64,000 nt of DNA from Pithys albifrons albifrons (Eukaryota > Chordata > Aves > Passeriformes > Thamnophilidae), in NCBI RefSeq assembly GCF_047495875.1, contig NC_092463.1, forward strand, positions 12,534,622 to 12,598,621. Direction: 5' to 3'. Every line of letters starts with the position of its first letter. The stretch's first letter is position 1. A program made the translations under genes and the position numbers. Below, piece by piece: positions 54,702 through 64,000 of the stretch. Under the pieces are notes generated by a model. That model did no database searches and was not told the origin of the DNA. It was given only the letters and a program-made list of their open reading frames with translations.

Positions 54702-57700
54702 CTGCAGGACAGAGTAAAGGGAGGAGCAGTTCACTTGAGTCTCATATAGCTATGAAGCATCTCAGATTTGTCAACAAACTTTGGTAACTTTCCTGGTTTT
54801 TCAGAAGTTATTTTGTCCAGCTCTTGCATTTATGTGCTTCCAGTGATCTCACAGAATACTTATTTTTGCATACACTTTGAACACCACATGAACCTGGTGT
54901 GGTGCAGCCTGAGAGCACTTACACCCTCTTCAGATGGGTCTACTTATTTTTATAATTCTCGGAGAGATGCTCTTTGCTGAATGTTAGTTCAATCTTTTCT
55001 CAATGTAGATAGTGCCAAATCACAACTAAGAACTTGAAGTGTCTTTATCTTCTGCATCTGGACTTTATTTTCAAGCTCAAAACTGACCCTTAGCTGTGCT
55101 CCATGATGGCTCCCAGGAGACTTGTCCATGTTTCTTTTCTAGTTACTTACCCTGTTTCTGCATTAACAGGATTCCATATCGACACACAAGGCACCAGAGC
55201 ATACTGTAAAAACCCCTCCTGCAGGAAGAGTACCTGCTCAGGGATAACACTGTGCCAGCAAAGCTCTCACAGGCAGAGTGCTGGCACCAACACTGGGGGC
55301 CAAAACCAGCCCTGCAGCACCAGGAATCACACACTGAAATCCCACATGAGGATCAGACCTGGGTGAGATTTTACAGGTGTGGGATCATGTTTCCAAGAGC
55401 TGTTTCCCTCTTAGCATGGTATTAAATAAGCCATTTTTGCAGGTGATGCCAGATACTTTCCAATACCCACCTGGTTTATTTTTTCCAGGTGGTGTAAGCC
55501 AGTCACACAGAGCAGAATAGGAGAGGAAATATATTGCAGAAGCAGAGCAATCCCTGCAGAGCAATGCAGAGCAACCCTTGTAGAGACCCCCAAAACCTTC
55601 CTCCTTGGTGATCACCCTCAGGCAGTGCAAAGACCCTTCGTACTTCGGTTTGGAAACAGGCTGAAATGTGACAGAAGGGTATGGGTTCCTCTGAGTCTGC
55701 ATCCGAACTTTAGCCACTTCACTAGGGTTTGTCAACACAACCTGTAACATCAGAGGATGGTATTTTAACCCTTCACATTTAAACAGTGTACTGATCCCCC
55801 TCCTGAAAACTTGTCTCTCAGCTTTTCAGGCAGTTATATTGCCTGCAAGTTCTAGCAAGTTCCAGCCTCCTCCCCTCTGCCTGTGCCATTCCACCCAGCA
55901 GCAGCAGGACATGTGTGTGAGCTGCACTGGGCAGAGTGGAAGGCAAGGCAGAAATCAACACTAGATATTAAATACCTCTAACTACTTGTTAAACCAGATG
56001 GACATGAAAAAGATATGTCCTCAACTGTAGGGAACATACATCAGGGCTCTTGGTTGTATCTGTATTTGAATCAAGACCATAAAGGCTTTAAAAAAATGAG
56101 CCTCTGTTAAGTCACTGACTGCTAGGAAACATCTAGAGACCTGACCATCTGGACTGCTCTGTAAGAGGATTGTGACCCAACACACATTGCTGTCCAGCAT
56201 GCTGCCAGGATGATGGGGTGAGCTCCAACCACCACATTCACAGCACCTTTGGATGCTCACAGAGATCCATCTGCCTGTGGGAAACAGCTCCTGGATTCAG
56301 CCTCACTTCCGTGTCCCAGGATCATACACATTTTCTAGGCAACATCACTTTTCAGTGGTGCCCTGTTGAGTTTTAAGTCCTGGCAAGGCAGCACTGGACA
56401 CTGTCTATTTCTGCAGCAATACCATGCTGGGTTTGTGCAGCCGCTGTGAAAGCACCAACCTGTGCTTTAACTCATGGTTATATCTTTCTTACATACACAC
56501 ACCATCAGAACCACTTGAGAAGTTTACTAAGTTGTTTTTCCTTCCTTGTTCTGCATTTGCTGCCAAGGTCCATGTCATTTTAAGAACAGTTCTTAAGTGT
56601 TTTGTTGCTTTAAACCAAATCCAGCATGAGCTGCCTAGCAGGACTCAGCCATCCCATGGACCAAACCAGTGAGGGGGCAGCACGGGCAGAGCACAACCTC
56701 CCCTGCAATAGCAAACCCACTGGACTTGCAGGTTCCCTTGTGGCCTCCTGGGCCAAAAACATTCCTGACTTTTCCAGCCTCCTATGCTTGTGAACAAGAT
56801 CTCTTGTTGTGTTTTCCTGATGGCTGTTTACCTACCCGGACAGCACCGGCAGCAACTCCAGCAAGGGAAATATCCAGCTTGGACGGCTTTGCGTCTGCAG
56901 CCCCATATCGCAGCTTGCAGATCGTCCAGAGGAAGTTCTTGTATGTGCCAAAGGAAACAGAAGAAATTGCTGATACAGCGACGACTGATGCAGACACACC
57001 TTTGTAAAATCCCCGAATCTAGTGCAAAACAGAGAAGCAAAACACTTGTAAGAATGTTGGCATGGGAAAGCATCTGCTTGAAAGCACTGGCTCGTGGGAA
57101 ACTGCTCCTGGGTTCAGCCTCACCTCCCTGTCCCAGGATCATGCCAGGCAGCATCATTTCCATCTCTCACCCTCTCCCAACAAGTATTTGTGTGCAACTG
57201 GTGCACATCCTCCCCAAGCTGAGAGGCAGCTCTGCTTCCCTGAAACAAGGCATGCACAACTGGTATCAGCAGCTCTGATGAGAGGTACCTACTTTTTCCA
57301 TCCTGTATGTTTCTTGAACACAGTGCCAAAACCCTTTGTAATGCTTCTCAGTCTGAATTCTCACCTAGGAACACAGGGGCAACTTTAAAATGCAGATATC
57401 AGATTAAAAAATAAATAAATCAACAAATGCCACAGCATCAAACCAGATAATTAACCACAAAATAGCATAACCAGTTTTTTTTCTTTTGAAAGAGGCAAAG
57501 AACACAACCAAATACAGTGAAATATGTAGATGTAATGAAGACAAAGAATTGTCATGGGATTAGTTTTCTGGATAGGAGGGGGAAAGCAAAAGGGCCTATT
57601 TATTTTTGTTCTGTAGTCAAGAAATAAATCTCCAACAGGTACCTTCACTGTGTCCAGCGGATAACCCACAGCTGTGCTTAGACCACCTGAAACAGAGAAT

Positions 57701-60700
57701 GCATTGGAGGTGGTTAACAGCACATCTCATGGCAGACTGTTTTCGCCCATCACAGAAGAGCACTAGGGAACAACAGAAAACACAGCTTTAGAGCCCTGCC
57801 ATGCTTGGCACCAGACCTATCTTGAGCTCCAGTAATGACATTTGAGCCAAGAATGACAGACAAAAACATGCAGATTCCGCTGCGTTGCCAAGGCACACTC
57901 AGAAGACGAATCAGAGCATCATGGGAAACTTATCAGGGAGGAATGACACCATGGTACAGGATGGGACAGGGAGAAACACCAAGAGCACTGCTCCAGGAAG
58001 ATTGAAGGGATGATACTGAACTGTTCTGGTTTTCCCCCTCCTCAGCTTTGGCTGTAAAGCATCTTAGGACTATGACCACACACCCTCATGTGAGGTGTAA
58101 AGCATCCACACTCACACAAGAGAGTCTCTGGAGCAATTTTGTTTCTCTGTGCTTGACTTGGAAATATTAAAGAATAAAAGCCAAAGTCACAGGGATGTCT
58201 ATAAAAAGGGGAGTGGTCCTCATTCATTACAGGTTCTCAGAAATCTGTCTTGAAGACGGGAGAGGTGATCCTGCTGCCTCCGGGGACTAACATGTCCTGG
58301 CTGAAGCTTGCAAAGAATATCTACAGCCCAGGGAGAGGAATTATTGAGGCATTTGGGTCCACAGCACCATGCAGGACTAAGCCTATTAAGTGCATTTCCT
58401 ATGTGCACCAAGCACTGCTGCAAAATCAGAGCAAACAGCAAAAGCACTGGTATCTTTGAGTCCTGGGAGGCTGGCATGATGCTGGGGCACAGCATGACCA
58501 GCGGCGCTGCTCTGCAGTGAGACCACTGTCCCGCTGCCTCTCGGGGCACAGCAGGATGTGGGAGCAGTGAGGGATTAGCGCTGGGTGTGTGCAAAGCCAG
58601 GGCTTCGCAGCACACCCTGCACACCAGCTGACCATGAGTCCCTGCCTGCTACTGTGACGGCATGTCCAGCGAGCTGGGGCGAGCTGTCAATCCTCTATCA
58701 ATGCCCAGGCTCACTCAAAGACCTTAAAATAGCCACCGGAGTTGGAAATGTATAATCTTATGAGACAAGGTTACTACTTTAATGTCACGTAAGGAGGGCC
58801 AAAGAGCTCCAACAAGGATTTATTTTGGTTGCAGTAACAAATAGATCCACCCCATGCCTGTCCTCATCTCACTGTATTTCCCAACTCTGACCTAAATGTT
58901 GGCAGATACAGATACAGATAAAGGTGCTAACTGGCTAACTTCCTCCCAGTACATCAACTGCCAAGCTGCCTGAGAGGAAACCAGGCTGGAAGATGGTGGA
59001 GTTATTTAAATATAGATTAAGTTCATACAAGTGCCTCATAAGCCCTTCGGGGAGCCAGGCAGTCAGAGACACAGGGCACAGATCTGATGGCTCACAGGTT
59101 GGAAACTGCCTCTCACTGAGTACTTCTTTAAAAAAAAATACTTTAAAGCAAAGCTATTTCAATATGTATTAGTTGCTGTAAGTATGTTCACCATGAATAG
59201 ATGGCTGGTTGGGAGCTCTGGAAAACTATCCTGTGTTCTGGAGAAAGGCAGCTGCTGCTGGTGTGAGTCACAGGGCGACAATCCCAAAGTACATTACTCA
59301 GAAGAAGTAAACAACAGCATCTTGCCTGCAGAAAAACTAGGATTGTTCTTCAAAAGTATCTACCAAATCTGGCACCAGATAAACAGCAATGAAGGGGGAA
59401 AATGAGCTAAGATGGAAGAGATGGAAGGATGGAAGAGGCAGAGCAAGGGAAAACATGGAGGTAATAAGATGGCTAGAAGGAACAATGCCTTTGGTCTAAG
59501 CAGAGAGTGACAATACCCAAAGTCACCTGAAGACAGCTGCACTGTCCTAGGTTCCCAGCCATCAGCCAGAGTAAACATGGACACTGCCAGCCAGGGAAGA
59601 GCAGCATATAAATAAGTCAATACCAACATGACAGTGCTGACTTCAGAGCTGCAGTCCCCTGGACCAAGCACCTCATCCCACCTGGCAGCATTTAACATTG
59701 CATCGGTTTCAGAATTCCTGAACCTTAGAGGCAGTGGCCATAAGCGGACCAGATGCTGGTGACACGTGTGCCGTGCTAACTCCTGGCTTGCTGCACAGGC
59801 TCAGGAAGGTAAGAGCTCATGCAAATCATGTATCAAGGCTTATTTGGGTCAGTGTTTGACAAGAATTGACCTCCCTTGTGGAGATATCACGCTGTTCACA
59901 TATTTAGTTGCAAAGACAGCAATGTAGGAGGTTGCCCCAAGCGGACAGTTTCCCACAATTTCTCAGTCCTAAGGACTCCCAATCAACTTGGTTCCAGAAG
60001 GGCCCAAGCATCTCCACTTGGGAAGAGGCCATAAAGGTAAATTTGTCACGCTCCCACCAAAGATGTGAATCCCCCAAACCTCCAAATAGACACAGCCTGA
60101 CATGTACTGCACTCATTAGGAGCCAAAGCACTCTAAGCAGTTGTCAGAGCTGAGGAGCTCAGCCAAGTCCATCAAAGGCTGAGGAAGAAGGGCTCTGCAT
60201 GCTGTCACATGATATAAATAGCCTGGGACTAAGATAGCATGACCCACACATGTCCTGTTTGCACAGCAGAATTAAGTGGGCCAGCAATGTATAGCATGCA
60301 TACAGGAGAGGGTTCCTGTGGGACTCCTGCTAAGTAACACTGCATCAGCTGTGGCAAAAAAAAGTGGCAAAACCAGCTGAATTACCTTTTTTGATTTTAG
60401 TGAGCCATTTTTTATGTCTACTTTATTTGAGATATTCTCAGGTGTTGTGCAGAGGTTGCAGCATCCCCTCCTACATACACACAGAATGCAGGAACAAAAC
60501 AGATTACTCAGTCTCTTCGCAAGTCAGGTTGGTCTGAATATGAAATTCAAATAAGGAAGGATGTTGGCAGAGTAGCAATCACCAGAGATCAGTAGATATA
60601 CAGAGCCCACTGGGCTGCCATAGCTCCGAGCTGTTGGCAGTCCCTTGGCTGAGAGACCCAGGGAGAAGCAGGGGTCATTGTCTATAAAATGGATGAGTAG

Positions 60701-63526
60701 ACAACAACTTCCAAAGACCTTTGTTTTGTGTAGAGTGCCCCGTATCCTAAACAAGCTGAGCTTGATTCAGTAACATGCCCCTGGCCGCCATCAGCAGGAC
60801 CTGCTTTATCTGTAAGAACAAGTTGACAGCATGTTCCTTCTGTAGGAAGGGACTCTTCAGTCTACCCTTGGACTCTGTGTGGTCTCAAAGTTGTGCAAAA
60901 GCCCATGCATGCTGCAGACCTTGCTGTTCTACCTCTGCTGGGTGAGCCTCAGCTTCTCTTTCCTGAATCTTTACACCTGACATGAATCAAACCATCCCTC
61001 AGTCATCAATAGTCCTAATCATCAATCCCCATCCCCTGCCATGGCTCAAGCTGCTGCTGTAGCAGGGCTAGAAAGCATACATGGGGTAGTAGGAAAATTC
61101 AAGCTGTAAGAGACCTTGGGAGGTCTCTAGTGCGACCTCCTGATCAGTTTTACTGGCTAGAAAGGGTAACCTTAAGATGAGCTACTTACTGAACCATCCA
61201 GCCACATTTTGTGGTTATTGAAAGTCTCCACAGTCACTAAGCATGTTTCTCTCATGTTTTTTTTTCTACCTGGAGTCTCAGCAGATCCTGTTTCTGGGGC
61301 AGAAGATGCTGAGCTTATCCCATGGTCACAGAAGCCACAGCCCAGAGGAGTGCACAATACCTGTGCAGCTGCCTGAGGCAGCCTGAGGATGGATTATTAC
61401 ATGGAATTTGAATAGGCAGCACCTCTATAGTTTTTCAGAGGTGCCTAAGCCGTGCTTTCTCCAAAACACTCTGAAAACAGAACAAGGTTACAAGAATATA
61501 ATTTACTAAACAGAAATTCTTGTTATATTTTATGTTGCCTCTTGAGTTGTTTGATGTTCTTGAGCTGGGTTTGTAGCCTCCTTAGGAACATGAAAATTGC
61601 TTCTACTCCAAAAAAACTTAAGTCACAAAATAAGTTCAACACAAGAAACATCCCTGTTCTGGCAGAAAAATTGTCCCACCCTGGAAGCTGTCCCATGTAA
61701 GTGAAGGGATCATGACCCTGAAGCCCTGCCCACTTACCTTGCACATGTCTTTGTCCAAGCTCCCAGCAGGGAACAGCCTGACAGAAAACACCTCTGTCAG
61801 CCACTGAGAAATTTCATTATGCCTTCTAGGAAAGCCCTGAGATGGACATGGATGACAAGATAGAAAATCTTGCTCTCTGTCACCGTGAGGTCAGTAAAGT
61901 GCCTTAAAACAACCAAAGACTTTTCTGGCTGGATCTCCACAGCCCGCAACCCTTCAGGTTGAGCCTGTGTCCAGGGCACCCATGGGAGATGCTTGTTACA
62001 TGCTTGGGCAGCACAAGATGCTGGCACCTGGAGAGGGGATCATGACAGAAACCACAGCTTTTCATGGCAACCAGGGCAGAATGCCGAGGTGAACAGTCAC
62101 ATTGAAGCTATGTTTTCAGTTCTCCTTGTTCCCCTGCAAAAGATGTTTGTGCTTAAGTGACCTATCTCAAACTATGCCAAAAAAGCAAAGGAATCCAAGC
62201 AACAAATGCAATCCTCCCATGAGCAAATGCCTCCCTCACCATGAACATGAAGTCTCTGAGGAGGTTTGGTGAATCCCTCTGGGATGGACATCCTGTTGCC
62301 AGCCCCAGCATAGGGGTCCCTTCTCTACAGGGTGCTCTGAAATCAGGAGGGAAAGATGAGGAGAAAAACAAGCTGTCATGGAGGGGCTGGTTATATCCTC
62401 TTCTCCCATGAAGGGTCTTTTCCAAGCAGGGTCCCTCAACACCCCAGGAAGACCAACACTGCAAGCAGCAGGGACCTCCTGGTCCAGATGGATGCTGCTG
62501 AGATGCCGAATCTTGCCCCAGCTGACATTTTGCATGACAAGCAATTAAAGGGTGCAGGGTAAAACTCATCATGGCCTTTCCCAGGATAAGCAGATCTGCA
62601 GCAGGGTTATAGTCTGCCCCTGATGAGGGAAAACATCAAATTTCAGCAAATCTCAAAGTAAGATCTAATGTGCAGACTCAGGCTGAATGTCTCAGTCACC
62701 CGGCAAGGCTTACCTGGCCTTTCTGTCAGTGGTGACCCCAAGGCTTTCTTTTGTTATTTACTGGTATGTGTTATCTTGGATACTCCACTAAATCTGACAA
62801 GATTTCAGCAAAGAAATGAGACTGATAGATATATTTTGTTTTTTAAAACAAAGCTGGGTTTGAGCAGTACATGCTCTAAAAATGTCTAGAATTTAATCAC
62901 ACTTCTCTTCTGTTACTTTTTTTATGTACGGCTAACCTACTTTCTGCCAGATCAGAGCCTGCTACGTAGCATGCCTGTCCTGAGATCACCCTCTCAACAG
63001 CAAATACATCCTAATCTAAGATAATGCAAAGGTCATTCATTTGGACATTCTTCACTGCAACAACACCATCCTTCCTCCCCTCCTGCCCCACAAAACACAT
63101 TCTCAGCCCCCCAGAGCCACAATTCCAGCAGTGTGCTGGGACCCCTAAACACTAGGCACATGAGGGTTTGCTGTCCGGGCAATATGAGCCGATTTGTACC
63201 TGTACACAATGTATTAAACTCTGTCTCTTCCTATTAGAGTTTTACCCTGTCCCACTGCAATCAGGCCCGAGGAGATTGCAAGCAATGACCTCAGATGACC
63301 AAGCTGCAGCACTGCCTCTCCAGCAGCTCTGTGAACCTACTCCGATGACATTTTTCATTTAATAAGGAAGAACATACTTTTTACAAGCAGCCCCCATCGA
63401 AAGACTCTCAGTTCTGCCATCGAGACCTGCCCTTTAGCTTAACAAGAGGGAAACACAGCAGTTTGCTCTCACCAACAAACACTAGTTTATGTATTTACCT
63501 CCAATGGCCCCAGCAATGAAATCCAT
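54415..63526 (-). CDS. SLC25A47: SLC25A47, mitochondrial carrier (6 coding exons)
   Basis: This is an inner-membrane transporter of the SLC25 family, described as liver-enriched in mammals; its physiological substrate is debated. Exons in transcript order: 63526-63499, 57686-57643, 57364-57293, 57018-56836, 55741-55471, 54701-54415. They join to 885 nt, 294 residues plus stop, with all phases consistent. The three carrier repeats each show the PX[D/E]XX[K/R] signature: PLDTVK at 19-24, PSEVAK at 115-120 and PMDVIK at 221-226. The start MDFIAGAIGG and the end LNCIRAFPVNMVVFVTYEAV match SLC25A47 rather than its neighbour SLC25A29. Human is 308 residues. The difference lies mainly in a shorter loop after PSEVAKVRMQTQ, where the mammalian protein has a longer proline-rich stretch. 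Position next to WARS1 fits conserved synteny. Confidence 0.96.
54702..55470 (-). other. SLC25A47: SLC25A47 intron 5
   Basis: 769 bp with no recognisable repeat or gene. Confidence 0.8.
55471..55741 (-). CDS. SLC25A47: SLC25A47 coding exon 5 (residues 110-200)
   Basis: 271 bp. It encodes VVLTNPSEVAKVRMQTQ, a short proline-containing loop, KPKYEGSLHCLR, EEGFGGLYKG and YFLSYSALCDWL. It is bounded by ATGTTACAG and GTGGGT and splits a glycine codon at its end. Confidence 0.95.
55742..56835 (-). other. SLC25A47: SLC25A47 intron 4
   Basis: 1.1 kb. It contains one copy (56277-56347) of a repeat shared with intron 3. Confidence 0.8.
56277..56347. repeat. Direct repeat copy A (SLC25A47 intron 4)
   Basis: It shares with 57094-57157 the sequence GTGGGAAAC, GCTCCTGG, TTCAGCCTCAC and TGTCCCAGGATCAT in the same order and spacing, with scattered mismatches. 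The two copies are in the same orientation, about 0.8 kb apart and on either side of exon 4. Confidence 0.75.
56836..57018 (-). CDS. SLC25A47: SLC25A47 coding exon 4 (residues 49-109)
   Basis: 183 bp in phase 0. It encodes IRGFYKGVSASVVAVSAISS, VSFGTYKNF and the end of the first repeat, KPSKLDISLAGVAAGAVR. It is bounded by TTGCACTAG and GTAGGT. Confidence 0.95.
57019..57292 (-). other. SLC25A47: SLC25A47 intron 3
   Basis: 274 bp, holding the second copy of the intronic repeat at 57094-57157. Confidence 0.8.
57094..57157. repeat. Direct repeat copy B (SLC25A47 intron 3)
   Basis: The partner of 56277-56347, about 80 percent similar by eye. It is either a local duplication or two copies of an unrecognised dispersed repeat. 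Confidence 0.75.
57293..57364 (-). CDS. SLC25A47: SLC25A47 coding exon 3 (residues 25-48)
   Basis: 72 bp between TTCCTAG and GTAGGT, encoding VRIQTEKHYKGFWHCVQETY and then RMEK. It has no ORF longer than its own 24 codons, so a simple ORF scan misses it. It is placed by homology and phase. Confidence 0.94.
57365..57642 (-). other. SLC25A47: SLC25A47 intron 2
   Basis: 278 bp of AT-rich intron with nothing further to name. Confidence 0.8.
57643..57686 (-). CDS. SLC25A47: SLC25A47 coding exon 2 (residues 10-24)
   Basis: 44 bp between CTGTTTCAG and GTACCT, encoding GLSTAVGYPLDTVK with the first carrier signature. Confidence 0.94.
57687..63498 (-). other. SLC25A47: SLC25A47 intron 1
   Basis: 5.8 kb separating the 28-base first coding exon from the rest, so it may host liver enhancers. 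It is moderately GC-rich compared with the left half of the window. A CR1 tail lies at 61088-61145. Openings of up to 136 codons (for example minus strand 62572-62162) have no recognisable protein similarity. Confidence 0.8.
61088..61145 (-). mobile_element. CR1 LINE 3' tail remnant, minus strand
   Basis: The plus strand reads AAATTCAAGCTGTAAGAGAC, CTTGGGAGGTCTCTAGTG and CGACCTCCTGATCA, the complement of an old CR1 3' end. Similarity may extend weakly to about 61240. Confidence 0.65.
63499..63526 (-). CDS. SLC25A47: SLC25A47 coding exon 1 (residues 1-10)
   Basis: 28 coding bases, MDFIAGAIG plus one base of a glycine codon, before GTAAAT. The family starts MDFxAGAIGG, which fixes this ATG. 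The 5'UTR upstream is undefined. Confidence 0.92.
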
Positions 63527-64000
63527 CCAGAGTGCGTCTGCTGCCTTAATTACCCTGACGTAGCGTTAGGGAGGTAGAAGGGAGGAGGATACCAGTTCTG
63601 TCTTCCCAGAGCCCCGCAGGTCCTTCGGAGACTGTGTGATTTGCAATACAAATAACCTTCCTACAGTCTTCTCTTGCCTCTGGGGACTGTGAGTCTTGTG
63701 GATACTTGATGAATTTGTACACTGGAGGCAGAGCCGGGTAGCCTGGAACTGTTCCAGGAACACAGTGAATAAGTAATCCCATGAAGCCCTGAAATGCTGT
63801 GCCAAAGCTGCTGTTCCCAGTGCCCTTCTACTTGGAAAGTCACGAGGGGTGGTGACTGGCAGGGTAATACTGGCTGTGAAGGGACCATTCCCTGTTGTAC
63901 TTATTAATCCCAGAAGACAGCTTTGCACTTGTTTGCCACATAACACTCTTGCCCTGCACCACGGAGAATTGCAGGGGTGGCTGTTTATGAGATACCTCCT
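63527..64000 (-). other. SLC25A47: Upstream of SLC25A47 start (5'UTR/promoter zone)
   Basis: 474 bp before the ATG on the minus strand. No CpG island and no clear TATA box. A CRE-like half site (CTACGTCAGG on the minus strand) sits about 30 nt upstream of the ATG, which is weak evidence. A 126-codon minus-strand opening here (63946-63566) lacks recognisable features. Confidence 0.4.

Noticed and set aside
63566..63946. 126-codon minus-strand ORF upstream of SLC25A47
   Set aside because: No motif or homology that I recognise. It overlaps the promoter/5'UTR zone and two other openings, which fits chance.

Overview
The window is vertebrate nuclear DNA, almost certainly from a bird. The genes are split by GT-AG introns. 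The interspersed repeats are avian types: several CR1 LINE 3' ends in both orientations and a solo LTR of a widespread avian endogenous retrovirus group. The background is AT-rich with one sharp CpG island. I cannot name the species from sequence alone.

Three protein-coding genes are present, in the order and relative orientation of the conserved WDR25 - WARS1 - SLC25A47 block (human 14q32, flipped). (1) Positions 1-26000, minus strand: the 5' part of WDR25. It has a predicted 5'UTR exon in the CpG island (ending at 25908), a 3.5 kb first intron with a G-quadruplex-prone 49-bp minisatellite and a CR1, and one large coding exon (22353 to 21637, 239 codons). More than 21.6 kb of the next intron runs off the left edge. 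That intron holds an old LTR, a 5S-rRNA-derived element, a perfect CTCF core motif and several unexplained coding-like or GC-rich patches. (2) Positions 26000-49020, plus strand: WARS1, cytoplasmic tryptophanyl-tRNA synthetase. All ten coding exons are resolved and join to a 473-residue protein with every phase consistent. The CpG island at 25.7-26.6 kb lies between WDR25 and WARS1 and is probably a shared bidirectional promoter. (3) Positions 54415-63526, minus strand: SLC25A47, a mitochondrial carrier. All six coding exons are resolved and give 294 residues. It converges tail-to-tail on WARS1 across about 5 kb of intergenic DNA.

The genes are not an operon and share no pathway: one is a WD40 protein, one charges tRNA-Trp in the cytosol, and one is an inner-membrane transporter described as liver-enriched in mammals. 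The linkage is ancestral synteny plus the shared WDR25/WARS1 promoter.

I found no clearly new biological system. The best leads are: a possible 23-nt WARS1 microexon whose inclusion or skipping switches the leader between an overlapping uORF and an in-frame N-terminal extension; the G4 minisatellite just inside WDR25, G-rich on the sense strand; the intronic CTCF site; a 5S-headed repeat with a deletion between short repeats; and three orphan coding-like patches in the WDR25 intron.
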